Positions 18,467-27,149 of a DNA stretch of 64,000 nucleotides are shown piece after piece. Both the position numbers and the translations under genes were made by a program. The notes under the pieces were generated by a model. That model was not told where the DNA came from and ran no database searches. It saw only the letters and a program-made list of their open reading frames with translations. The first letter of the stretch is position 1, and the number at the start of each line of letters is the position of its first letter. Source of the stretch: Enterococcus mundtii (lineage in GTDB: Bacteria; Bacillota; Bacilli; Lactobacillales; Enterococcaceae); assembly GCF_013394305.1 (NCBI RefSeq), contig NZ_AP019810.1, forward strand, positions 496,001 to 560,000, in the 5' to 3' direction.

Positions 18467-20045
18467 AATTTTTATTGCAGAAGATGAACATTTGATTCGC
18501 GAATCATTGAAGAGGATGATCACTGAATTTTCAACCTTTTTACCTTTGGGCTCTATTGAAGATGCCAGCGATGGCGAACTTGCTTTATCAATGATTGCCG
18601 AGCAGAAACCAGATATCTTATTGACAGATATTCGTATGCCTTTTATGAATGGGATTGAATTAGCCAATGAAGTAAAAAAACTTTTGCCTGATATCCAAAT
18701 CATTTTTATTAGTGGATATGATGAATTTACGTATGCAAAAGCTGCGATTCAACTTCAAGTAGCCGAGTATCTGTTAAAACCGATCAAACCTAATGAACTA
18801 CAAAAAAGCCTAGAACAAATCATTCAAAAACTAGAAGCTGACTCCTTATTGAAACAGTCTAAAGAAACAAATGGCTATTCCTTAGAAGTACAAAAAAACT
18901 TCTACTTGAATGCCCTGTTCAATAATCAGTTACTACTTTCAGAAGCAATTGAAGAAGGTCGAAAACTTGAACGTGAAATCGCCGGAAATAAATATATGGT
19001 TCTTTTGATCGCAAATCATACAAATAAATTTTTTTCAGATTATGATATTTTTCATGAAAAGATGGCTGAGCTATTCGATCACGATAAACAAATACTTTTT
19101 TCTTCCCTTTCTTCACGATTTATCAAACTATTGATTTTTGATCCAAATGAAGATCTATTACAAAAAAAAGCAAATCAGGTTGCATTGCTTTCTCACAAAA
19201 CATTAGGGCATACAACAGATGATTTAGTTATTGCAATCGGATATCCTGTGAAACGAATCAGCGAAATTCCACATAGTTATCAGACTGCTGTTCATTTGCT
19301 CAGTTACTTGAAGATCGATCCTAAAATAAAAATTCTTTCTTATTTAGATTATGAAAAAAAGCTTGGCAATTACGGACAATCTTTTGATCTAAAAGAATCC
19401 ATTCGTTTACTAAGAAAAAGCGAAATTTCTTCGTTTGTTGAGAAGTTGGTCAAACAGACCAATCAACATGCCGATCCACTTCTCGTTAGGCATCTGATCA
19501 TCAATGAGTTGAATGAATTAGTAACGATACGTCAAAACCAAACCAATCAAGTCGTTTCTTTTACCACTACAGAGGAAATTCCGAACATTCTGTCAGAGAG
19601 GCCTCTCTTCATCCAATACCTTGAACAAATGATTTACTTTTTAAAAGAAATGGTACTTGAGAATCACATGAATCAATATAAAGAAGTACTCGAACAATCC
19701 ATCACGTATATTGAAAACCACTATTTTGAACCAGAGCTTTCTCTTAAAGAAGTGGCTAATCATGTCCATTTGAGCAGCTCACATTTCAGTACGATTTTTT
19801 CTCAAGGAATAGGACAAACATTTATTGACTATCTTACTGAACAACGATTGAGCATGGCTAGGCGACTTTTGCGGGAAACCAATTCAAAACTATCTGTCAT
19901 AGCCTCAGAAGTGGGATACAATGATCCAAATTATTTTAGTTCTATTTTTAAGCGAAAAGAAAAAATCTCACCAAAAGAGTATCGAAAAATGAAAAAAAAT
20001 CGTACACATTCTTTACAAGAAAATAATTATCTAGTCAACAAATAA
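18459..20045 (+). CDS. Response regulator, YesN type (REC plus AraC helix-turn-helix)
   Basis: DNA-binding output of the three-component system. Residues 1-120 form a receiver domain (IAEDE acidic pocket, phospho-Asp about 57 in LLTDIRMPF, Lys in YLLKPIKP). A central alpha-helical region follows. The last 100 residues are an AraC pair of helix-turn-helices (SLKEVANHVHLSSSHFSTIF and LSVIASEVGYNDPNYFSSIFK). Of two possible ATGs I choose 18459, because AGGA lies 9 bases before it but abuts the ATG at 18450. Probable target: the divergent sugar ABC operon. Confidence 0.92.
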   Translation: MYKIFIAEDEHLIRESLKRMITEFSTFLPLGSIEDASDGELALSMIAEQKPDILLTDIRMPFMNGIELANEVKKLLPDIQIIFISGYDEFTYAKAAIQLQVAEYLLKPIKPNELQKSLEQIIQKLEADSLLKQSKETNGYSLEVQKNFYLNALFNNQLLLSEAIEEGRKLEREIAGNKYMVLLIANHTNKFFSDYDIFHEKMAELFDHDKQILFSSLSSRFIKLLIFDPNEDLLQKKANQVALLSHKTLGHTTDDLVIAIGYPVKRISEIPHSYQTAVHLLSYLKIDPKIKILSYLDYEKKLGNYGQSFDLKESIRLLRKSEISSFVEKLVKQTNQHADPLLVRHLIINELNELVTIRQNQTNQVVSFTTTEEIPNILSERPLFIQYLEQMIYFLKEMVLENHMNQYKEVLEQSITYIENHYFEPELSLKEVANHVHLSSSHFSTIFSQGIGQTFIDYLTEQRLSMARRLLRETNSKLSVIASEVGYNDPNYFSSIFKRKEKISPKEYRKMKKNRTHSLQENNYLVNK

Positions 20046-20109
20046 GCAACAAAGTCGCGGAGTATTTTTTTCAGTTTAGTCTGAAAAAGTTGTTACTTTC
20101 TTAACTGGA

Positions 20110-20123
20110 CTACTTGCTATAAT
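20110..20123 (+). promoter_or_regulatory. Extended -10 promoter of the YitT-like gene
   Basis: TTGCTATAAT has a consensus TATAAT at 20118-20123 preceded by TG at the extended -10 position. The -35 is weak (TTACTT at 20093-20098, 19-base spacer). It sits 34 bases before the chosen start. Confidence 0.65.
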
Positions 20124-20157
20124 TATAGAAATAGTGAAAAAAGAAAGGAATACGCGT

Positions 20158-20814
20158 GTGAAAGCAGAAATAAAGAAATTACCTGTGATTATTGTTGGAA
20201 TCATTAGTATTACTGTGGGACTAAATATGTTTTTGCTTCCACATCAAATTGCTTCAGCAGGCGTAGGATCAATTGGTTTTCTTCTAGAAATGGTCTTGCT
20301 GATCGACCGGACATTGATTGTTTGGGCAATCAATCTAGCGATGCTGTGTTTAGCTTTTATCTTTCTGGAAAGAGCAGTTTTTTTTAAAATTCTGATAGGT
20401 AGTTTGATATTTCCGATTATTTTAGCATACACACCGGCTTTGGTAATCACCCAACATTTCCCAATCGCCTTAGTCGCTGGCAGTTTTCTATTTAGTCTTG
20501 GAATATTCATTCTTTATCAAATCGGCGCGTCAAACGGCGGGGTTACGGTTCCCCCATTGATTTTCAAAAAATATTTTGGAATCGAACATGCTCTAGGCGT
20601 TTTACTTACAAATACCGTGATCATCGCTCTAAACCTTGTGATTCTTGGGATAAGACAAGCGGTTATCTCTGCCATCTCCATTTATCTCATTTCATTTTTC
20701 ATGAAAAAACTATTACAATTTCAAACTCAATTTTTAGCTATTAAGCCGATTGATTTAGTGAATGAGAGTTCGCCTATTCTAGATGAACAACCTAATAAAA
20801 ATCTAGCAGAATAA
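20158..20814 (+). CDS. YitT/YczE-like integral membrane protein
   Basis: A 218-residue protein with about six hydrophobic segments and short loops, resembling the YitT membrane domain (opening pattern: IISITVGLNMFLLPHQIASAGVGSIGFLL; later IGASNGGVTVPPLIFKKYFGI). Typical YitT proteins add a C-terminal DUF2179 domain, which is missing here. Transport substrate unknown. I prefer GTG at 20158 because AAAGGA lies 8 bases before it; an in-frame GTG at 20134 has no ribosome site. It has its own promoter and a strong terminator, so it is probably monocistronic. Confidence 0.8.
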   Translation: MKAEIKKLPVIIVGIISITVGLNMFLLPHQIASAGVGSIGFLLEMVLLIDRTLIVWAINLAMLCLAFIFLERAVFFKILIGSLIFPIILAYTPALVITQHFPIALVAGSFLFSLGIFILYQIGASNGGVTVPPLIFKKYFGIEHALGVLLTNTVIIALNLVILGIRQAVISAISIYLISFFMKKLLQFQTQFLAIKPIDLVNESSPILDEQPNKNLAE

Positions 20815-20836
20815 GCATTGTAACTAATAGCTATTA

Positions 20837-20899
20837 GAAAACAACCCATGAAATCCAAAAATAGGAAACTATTTTCGGGGTTTCATGGATTGTTTTCTA
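20837..20899 (+). terminator. Strong terminator after the YitT-like gene
   Basis: AGAAAACAACCCATGAAATCC pairs with GGGTTTCATGGATTGTTTTCT over about 21 bp with two mismatches, and a further AAATAG/CTATTT stem closes the loop. It starts 22 bases after the stop. Confidence 0.85.
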
Positions 20900-20990
20900 T
20901 CGTTTAATTTTATCCATTCTTTAGTTGGAATGAGTTGAATCAAAATGACCACTTCCAAATAAAGTGTCTGGACATTAGTCCTATCACACA

Positions 20991-21110
20991 CCTAAAACCG
21001 AATAAACAGCAGAAACAAAAGTAACATCATTGGAAATAAGGCACCATCCACTAAAACAAATTTCGTGGATGGTGCCTTTTTTTCGAGGCTAAGCACTTAT
21101 GCTTCGATTT
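20991..21110 (+). repeat. Dispersed intergenic element, copy A
   Basis: Begins CCTAAAACCGAATAAACAGC, continues AAGTAACATCATTGGAAATAAG, has an inner perfect 12-bp stem GGCACCATCCAC / GTGGATGGTGCC (21040-21051 / 21065-21076) with seven T after it, and ends AAGCACTTATGC. Copy B at 53971-54100 matches throughout, with compensatory changes in the stem. The hairpin can also act as a terminator for the LPXTG gene arriving from the other strand. Confidence 0.75.
21040..21083 (+). terminator. Perfect terminator hairpin within element copy A
   Basis: Stem of 12 bp without mismatch, 13-base loop, then TTTTTTT. On the minus strand it is followed by TTATTTCC, so it may stop transcription in both directions, including the LPXTG gene ending at 21152. 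Confidence 0.85.
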
Positions 21111-21151
21111 CTTGCTTATCGAGGTAAAAGTACTCTATTGTATCTTATCTT

Positions 21152-24100
21152 CTACTTTTTATCCTTATTTTCCTCTTTATTTTCTTGTTCTTCATCTTCC
21201 TCTTTGATCACACGTTCGACACGATCTTCATCCTTTTGTAATTCACGACGTTTACGTTTGAATAGTCCAAAGAATCCCGCAAAAGCAACAAGTATTCCAC
21301 CAACAAATTTTCCAAAAATCCCTGAAGTTGAACCAGTCTTAGGTAATTGCTTACCTGAAACATCTTCAGAGTCACTTGTTCCTTGTGTGTTAGTCGTTTG
21401 GTTATTACTAGATAATCCATCGTTAGAGCTGTTATCACTTAGTACTTGGGTTCTTACAATTTGATTATCTGTATTGGTAGTCTCAGTTGTTGTGGTACTA
21501 CTTAAATCAGTTCCTCCACCACCGGTTCTTGGATTTACCTCTGGTGTTGTCGTGCCTAGGTCGGTTTCGCCGTCTCCTGTAACTGGATCGACTTCTGGTG
21601 TGCCTGTTCCTGGGTCAGTTTCGCCGCCTGTGCTTGGGTCTACCTCTGGCGTGCCTATTCCTGAATCGGTTTCCCCGCCTGTACTTGGGTCTACTTCTGG
21701 TGTGCCTGTTCCTGGATCGGTTTCCCCGCCTGTACCTGGATCTACCCCTGGTGTACCGGTTTCGGGATCAGTTTCCCCGCCTGTGCTTGGTTCTACCTCT
21801 GGCGTAGTTGTTCCTGGATCAGTCTCGCCTCCACCTGTTCCGGGATCGACTTCTGGTGTGACCGTGCCGGGGTTAATAGGTATTAACGGATCAATTTCTG
21901 GCGTGACCGTGTTTAGACTTTTATCTGGTATTACGATATCTACACCTGGAATACTTGCTCCTGGTTGACTTGGTAAAACTGGATTGACAATTGGAATACC
22001 TGCATCTGGCTTATCTGGAATCGTTGGGTCTACCTCTGGCGTGCCTGTCTCAGGATCAGTTTCATCACCTGTGCCTGGATCGACTTCCGGTGTTGTCGTT
22101 CCTGGATCAGTTTCGCCGCCTGTGCCGGGGTCTACTTCCGGCGTTGTCGTTCCGGGATCAGTTTTGCCGCCACCTGTGCCTGGATCGACTTCTGGTGTGC
22201 CTGTGCCGGGGTCAGTTTCGCCGCCCGTTCCGGGATCTACCTCTGGCGTAGTTGTTCCTGGATCAGTCTCGCCGCCCGTTCCGGGATTGACTTCCGGTGT
22301 TGTCGTTCCGGGATCGGTTTCGTCGCCTGTGCCTGGATCAGTAGTTTCTCCGCCACCGGCGCCGGGATCTACCTCTGGCGTAGTTGTTCCTGGATCAGTA
22401 GTTTCTCCGCCACCTGTGCCTGGATCGACTTCTGGTGTAGTTGTTCCTGGGGTCACTTGTGGGTTGGTTGCATCCGGTGTTGTTGCATCTGGTGAAGCCA
22501 TATCCGTCATTGAGGAAGAAATATAAGCAAATTCTCCCCCGATTTGGTAGATATTAAAGTTCGTATCTTTCACAACGATCGTAAAATCACTGCCGCTTCC
22601 GTTTGCACCAGTTAAATAACCAGCATACTGAACCCCATTGACCATGATTGGTTGAGCAACAAACTGATTATAAGACACACCGTCTACTGTTATATTGACC
22701 GTACTTATAACTGAAGAAAAGTTTGTCTGAGAAACCTGTCCTGTTTTCACAGTTACTGCCGAATTCGCTGTAATCGTGTGTCCGCCATATCCACCACCAG
22801 AAAACGTCGCTGTCTGATTCCATCCTGCTAATCCAGCTGCGTCTTCTGCGAGATTACCATCAACTGCTCCCCCAGGACTAATACCTGATTGAGAACCACT
22901 ATACGTTGGCATCGACATCTCATCTGCGTATGCTGTAGTTGAATCAGTGGCTTTTTGCTCGTCTAAACTAACGGTCACATATTCATATTTCAATGACTCG
23001 ATCACTTGATCTTTTGCTTGGATTTCATAGTAAGTTGTATTTTCATCCGCTAATTGATCAACGAAATTTACTTTTACATTGATATTGGATTCATCTGTAT
23101 TTAACCAAGAATCTGTGTTCTCAAAACTCCGTACACCGTGCAAGGATAAAGACGTTTTCAAGCTGTCGACTGTACTACCGAACTGAACAGGTGAGACCAA
23201 GTAATGACCATTGATCTCTAAAGGCAATCCATGTGTCGACGAAGAAAATGTGAAATAACCATCTGCTTGATTTTTACCATGGTCGGTAGAAATAGACTCA
23301 TCATGATAAACTGCATAATAGGTACTACCTTCATAAGTGATGGAAAAATTCTTCTCCATTGCATCTTCAAAATCGCTTTTGATTTCATCTGTTAATTTTG
23401 CTTGACCATTTTCTGCTTTCACGTTCAGAGAAAAGCCTGTATCGATTTTCATATTTCCTAATACTGCACCATCATCCGCGGTAAAGTTGGTGCTTTCAGG
23501 TTTCGTTTTAGATGAGAAACTTAAGGATTTTTCTCTCGTACTTGCAACTACTTTTGAATCTTTCCAGTTTGCAGAATCTTCATAAGCCTTTTCTTTGGAT
23601 TCATATAAATGAGGAGAGACCGTTTTATAATTATCTTGTGAAGTTACCTTCACATTCGGATTTGCTTGGATCAATTGCCGATAGCTTGACATTTTCATTA
23701 CTTGCGCATCACTTGTAGATAAAGTGGAAGTTTGGTAATAAACGTCCGCATCTTTGATTCCTAGAATTTGTTGGATATCATATGCCGTATGACTATCACT
23801 GACTTTGATCCCTTCTCCTTCATACATAGAAGAAAGTTTTTCTTTACTTGGTAGTTGATCCATTAACTTAGCTACAAAGCCAGTATTTGTCTTCACACTG
23901 CTACTTTGACCTTTTTGTAAGGATTGATTCAATTCATCCACAGAAGTATGTTCAATATCTTGGATGGTCTCATCTTCAACAAGTCGCTTTTCGGACAAAG
24001 AGGAACTGTCTGCAGAGGCAGAAAGATTTGGAATCGTGACGCCACCGATAAATGCACCAGCACCTACTGTCAACAGTGCGCCAGCTTCAATCATTCGCTT

Positions 24101-24163
24101 TTGTTTTTTTGACATCTCTTTATCTGGTTTATTTAATTTCATTTGATCTCTCTTCTTTGCCAT
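21152..24163 (-). CDS. LPXTG cell-wall-anchored repeat protein
   Basis: About 1000-residue sortase substrate. It starts with a basic N-terminus and a hydrophobic export segment (IEAGALLTVGAGAFIGGVTIP...SASA). A unique region of about 450 residues follows that I do not recognise, then about 330 residues of Pro/Thr/Gly repeats of the type DPGTTTPEVDPGTGGE. It ends with LPKTGSTSG, a membrane helix and an unusually long charged tail (about 45 residues rich in Lys, Glu, Asp). Start is uncertain: ATG at 24163 or at 24142; neither has a strong ribosome site, and both overlap the upstream oxidoreductase-like gene. Likely an adhesin or surface stalk; no ligand is suggested. Confidence 0.88.
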   Translation of the reverse strand: MAKKRDQMKLNKPDKEMSKKQKRMIEAGALLTVGAGAFIGGVTIPNLSASADSSSLSEKRLVEDETIQDIEHTSVDELNQSLQKGQSSSVKTNTGFVAKLMDQLPSKEKLSSMYEGEGIKVSDSHTAYDIQQILGIKDADVYYQTSTLSTSDAQVMKMSSYRQLIQANPNVKVTSQDNYKTVSPHLYESKEKAYEDSANWKDSKVVASTREKSLSFSSKTKPESTNFTADDGAVLGNMKIDTGFSLNVKAENGQAKLTDEIKSDFEDAMEKNFSITYEGSTYYAVYHDESISTDHGKNQADGYFTFSSSTHGLPLEINGHYLVSPVQFGSTVDSLKTSLSLHGVRSFENTDSWLNTDESNINVKVNFVDQLADENTTYYEIQAKDQVIESLKYEYVTVSLDEQKATDSTTAYADEMSMPTYSGSQSGISPGGAVDGNLAEDAAGLAGWNQTATFSGGGYGGHTITANSAVTVKTGQVSQTNFSSVISTVNITVDGVSYNQFVAQPIMVNGVQYAGYLTGANGSGSDFTIVVKDTNFNIYQIGGEFAYISSSMTDMASPDATTPDATNPQVTPGTTTPEVDPGTGGGETTDPGTTTPEVDPGAGGGETTDPGTGDETDPGTTTPEVNPGTGGETDPGTTTPEVDPGTGGETDPGTGTPEVDPGTGGGKTDPGTTTPEVDPGTGGETDPGTTTPEVDPGTGDETDPETGTPEVDPTIPDKPDAGIPIVNPVLPSQPGASIPGVDIVIPDKSLNTVTPEIDPLIPINPGTVTPEVDPGTGGGETDPGTTTPEVEPSTGGETDPETGTPGVDPGTGGETDPGTGTPEVDPSTGGETDSGIGTPEVDPSTGGETDPGTGTPEVDPVTGDGETDLGTTTPEVNPRTGGGGTDLSSTTTTETTNTDNQIVRTQVLSDNSSNDGLSSNNQTTNTQGTSDSEDVSGKQLPKTGSTSGIFGKFVGGILVAFAGFFGLFKRKRRELQKDEDRVERVIKEEDEEQENKEENKDKK
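21505..22465 (-). repeat. Tandem Pro-Thr-Gly coding repeats of the wall protein
   Basis: Roughly twenty imperfect copies of an 11- to 18-codon unit (TDPGTTTPEVDPGTGGE and variants GTPEVDP, GGGETTDPG). The run is broken by a non-repeat block (about 21880-22020) with VDIVIPDKSLNTVTPEIDP. Such a stretch is expected to vary in copy number by recombination. The plus-strand open frames here are shadows. Confidence 0.8.
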
Positions 24164-25579
24164 CACGACCACTCTCTCTTTCTTTTTCCCTAACTAAAGA
24201 GGCTAATATTTTTGTAAAACCTAGAGGATTCTTGTAGCCATGTTCATAAAAGAAATCCGTAAATTCAATTTCTGGCACGGTCACATTTTTTTGGATTGCT
24301 AAACTGATGATATTGACATATTGAGAAATATCAACTGTTCCTAGAACCTGCAATCCTAAGATTTTTTTTGTTTTCTTCTCATAAACTAGATAAATACTTG
24401 AATAATGATTCTTTCTGCCTTTTTCAATTGGTGAGTATTTGACAATCGATTCATGCACAAGCTGTCCGCCACGCTCTAGATAACGATTCTGGTAGTGTAC
24501 TTCTTCTGCATCATATCCGAATTTTCTTGCTTGATTCAATGTAATCCCAGTATTCGCAATGGTAAATCCATCCATATTGAATTTATAAGTCCCTGTGGTC
24601 ATTGCTACTTCTTGCTTTTTCTCGTGGATATTGACAGCAGCGATCAGTCCTTGACGAAAAGCATCGGAAGCATGAGGATTATAAATATTTTCTTTGGTCA
24701 AGTCCATATAAGTCGTAGAACAATCCCCTATCGCTAAAATCGAATCATCTGTTGTATACATGTACTTATCAACGACGATTGCTCCACGGTCACCGGTTTC
24801 GACTTGTCCAGCTAATAAGAACGAATTTGGTCGGAAGCCAACAGAAACAAAGACGCCATCTGCACGGATAGTCAAATCAGAAGAAGTTTCAACTTCGATT
24901 TTAGGTCGACTCCAGATTTTTTTATCAATTGTATGGTAGCTTGTCACTCTAGTACCTAGTAATAGTTGGATACCTTCTTCTTCTAGTTGCTTCTCTACTT
25001 CGATTGCGGCATTCTCATCCAAATATTTGTCAAGGATTCTTGCATTTGATTGGATCAAAGTGACTTTCATTTTTCGTTGAGCTAAGATACGAGCAATCTC
25101 TACACCGACCAGTCCAGCGCCAATCACTACCGCATGATGGGCTTCTGATATAAATTTTTCAATTGCTTCAGCATCCTTACGCTCTTTCAAAAGAAAAAGT
25201 GTCTCATTCAGTTTTCCGCCAGTTGGAGGAAGGTTGGGATACGAGCCCGCAGCCATGATCAATCGGTCATAAGTTATTTCGTGCTCATGTTGACTTAACA
25301 CATTTCTAAAATTCAACGTCTTCTTTTTCGCATCGATGTTGGTTACTTCTTTTTGAATGCGTAAATCCACTCCTTGAGCAATAATTTCATGCGGTGTTGC
25401 ATAATTTGCTTGGGAGTGGATATCTTGATGTCCCATCAAAAATAATGGGATTGTTTGGGAGACAAATGTTATTTCATCTTTTTTTCAAATACGATTACTT
25501 CATCGTCTGGATATTCCTCACGAATACGAAGTGCTGCGGCAATCCCCGCGTGGTTTCCTCCAACAATTATGATCCTCAT
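24129..25579 (-). pseudogene. Frameshifted NADH oxidase/peroxidase-family flavoprotein
   Basis: FAD/NAD-dependent disulfide-reductase family member. The ATG at 25579 has AAGGAGG 6 bases upstream and opens MRIIIVGGNHAGIAAALRIREE, the FAD-binding motif with the family His. After EVIVFEKK the frame hits TAA within 36 codons. One extra A in the seven-A run (25479-25485 on the plus strand) would restore KDEITFVSQTIPLFL and join the 436-residue remainder, which has NAD-site VVIGAGLVGVEIA and FAD-site SILAIGDCST. The family's redox Cys (usually FLSCG) is Gln here. May be a decayed gene, phase-variable, or an assembly error. Restored length is about 483 residues. Confidence 0.85.
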
Positions 25580-25653
25580 CAACTGCCTCCTTCATTAATA
25601 AAAGCATGCTATAAAATATACATACGGTTATTTTTAATCTACTATTTATATAA

Positions 25654-25683
25654 ATTATATCACTTAGAAAGACTAGTTGTCAG
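25654..25683 (-). promoter_or_regulatory. Promoter of the flavoprotein gene
   Basis: Minus strand CTGACA (25678-25683), 18-base spacer, TATAAT (25654-25659), 75 bases upstream of the ATG. No other gene lies between. Confidence 0.65.
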
Positions 25684-25981
25684 TTATAAAGGTCTAACCA
25701 CTAAGACGCAATGAAGCAACTATTTCCTCTTCCATTTATTCAAATCGGTATATTAAAGAATATAATCTTTCTTGCTTCAACGGATGAAATATACCGTTCA
25801 TTTTTTTAGTAAACATCCAGTCATAAAGTAGATATGCTTATTTGTTGAATATCATAAAAAAATAATTTTTTACGATATCAACTATATGTAGACGGACATA
25901 TGAAGTTCCCATTCCATTGTTGGTTTAACTACACGGTGACTATTTGATTATGGATGAATATAATAAATATAACGTTATTTA
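25684..25981. other. AT-rich intergenic region with no visible feature
   Basis: Between the flavoprotein promoter and the terminator of the sorbitol operon I see no open frame with a ribosome site, no repeat and no strong hairpin. Confidence 0.5.
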
Positions 25982-26022
25982 AAAAAGAGCCATAGAACGG
26001 ATCGATCAACCATTCCATGACT
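25982..26022 (-). terminator. Terminator of the sorbitol operon
   Basis: Minus strand AAAGAGTCATGGAATGG pairs with CCGTTCTATGGCTCTTT (17 bp, three mismatch or G-T positions), then a T-run. It lies 13 bases after the last gene. Confidence 0.85.
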
Positions 26023-26034
26023 CTTTATTCTTTT

Positions 26035-26739
26035 TTATTTAGTAAGACTTATCGCCCCTGTTGCTGCTAATGCTTTCACATCTTTGACACCGAATGTCTC
26101 TTCCCAATCTTTCCTAAAATCTGTCACTGCCTTATGAATGGAAGGCATACCGAATACTTGTGCAAAAATATCTGGTGACGCAGTAATACTGTGCGCCCCT
26201 TGGCGACAAGCATGATTGACTTGTGCAACATTTTTAAAACTAGCAGCTAAGATCTTACTCTGAGATTGCGTTCGTTCGATTTCCATTGCTAATGCTTTGA
26301 TAATAGCAACAGCATCGATATTCAGATTTTCCATACGGTTATAATAAGGTGCCACATAATCGGCACCTGCGGCTATTGCTAAGTATCCTTGCATTTCAGA
26401 GTAGATAGCGGTTGCAGTGACATATGCTCCTTTGGCTTTCAGTTGTTTGATGGCAGCCAGTCCTGGTTCGTTTACTGGTACTTTAATGAAGATATCCTTA
26501 CCAAGGTGATCCATGATTACTTGGGCATCAGTTAAGATTTCCTCCGTTGTTTCTCCAACTACTTGTACATGTAAACTTGCTTTTCCAATGAGCTTCTTGA
26601 TTTCTTTCAAGTGAGCAAACAAATCAATCTTTCCTTCTTTTTTGATGATTGAAGCATTCGACGTTACTCCAGATAGCGGAAGGATCGATTGGTAATAACT
26701 AATTTTCTCAATATTGATCGTATCTAACATAAATTCCAT
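26035..26739 (-). CDS. Fructose-6-phosphate aldolase / transaldolase-like protein
   Basis: A 234-residue single-domain (beta/alpha)8 protein of the FSA/TalC group, which forms a Schiff base on a lysine. Visible family motifs are SGVTSNASIIKKEG, HVQVVGETTEE, IFIKVPVNEPGL (the catalytic Lys), TATAIYSEMQGYLAIAAGADYVAPYYNRMEN and ASFKN. Known FSA enzymes cleave fructose 6-phosphate to dihydroxyacetone and glyceraldehyde 3-phosphate. In this operon sorbitol 6-phosphate dehydrogenase makes fructose 6-phosphate, so the pairing is meaningful, but a real substrate cannot be stated. Start 26739 has AAAGGA 8 bases upstream; the longer frame overlaps the IIA gene. Confidence 0.88.
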   Translation of the reverse strand: MEFMLDTINIEKISYYQSILPLSGVTSNASIIKKEGKIDLFAHLKEIKKLIGKASLHVQVVGETTEEILTDAQVIMDHLGKDIFIKVPVNEPGLAAIKQLKAKGAYVTATAIYSEMQGYLAIAAGADYVAPYYNRMENLNIDAVAIIKALAMEIERTQSQSKILAASFKNVAQVNHACRQGAHSITASPDIFAQVFGMPSIHKAVTDFRKDWEETFGVKDVKALAATGAISLTK

Positions 26740-26776
26740 TTTATTCATCCTTTCAACAGATATGTTGCTCTGTATT

Positions 26777-27133
26777 TTACTTAATACTGATTTTAGTCTT
26801 GATACCAATCTCAACGATTTCTTTTCCTTCGACGTATAAAGTACCTGGAAGTTCAGGTGTTACCGCTCCATCAAATTTAATTGTGATATGTCCAAGCTCT
26901 TTTAGATTATCATTGACCAAACTTCCGACAGACGTGATGCGATAGCTTGTCTCATCGACGAAGAGCTGTTGTCCTACTTTGATCTCTCCGTGGATTGGCT
27001 GAAGTTCAATATGGTAACAATAGGCTGATAGCATATCGGGTGCATCTTTTCCAAATAGTATCACGAGCTTCTCTTCTTTAAAGAGCGTAGCTTCTGCGCC
27101 AATCGAAGTGACTTTTGTTGAATAAACTGACAT
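26777..27133 (-). CDS. srlB: PTS glucitol/sorbitol-specific IIA component
   Basis: Cytoplasmic phosphotransfer protein of the sorbitol PTS (118 residues, normal for IIA-Gut). Family features include SIGAEATLFKEEKLVILFGKDAPDMLSAYCYHIEL and LGHITIKFDG. Start at 27133 (MSVYST) follows AGGAGG; upstream in-frame codons lie within the gap to srlE. Sixth gene of the sorbitol operon. Confidence 0.93.
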   Translation of the reverse strand: MSVYSTKVTSIGAEATLFKEEKLVILFGKDAPDMLSAYCYHIELQPIHGEIKVGQQLFVDETSYRITSVGSLVNDNLKELGHITIKFDGAVTPELPGTLYVEGKEIVEIGIKTKISIK

Positions 27134-27149
27134 TTTTTTCCTCCTAGAT

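Noticed and set aside
21505-22465. Periodic repeats that could suggest a CRISPR array
   Set aside because: The repeats are imperfect, without unique spacers, and are in frame inside a protein-coding gene.
21474-22526. Long plus-strand open frames rich in Gly-Ser-Val-Pro repeats
   Set aside because: They are the antisense shadow of the Pro/Thr repeats of the LPXTG gene; no ribosome site and no start context.
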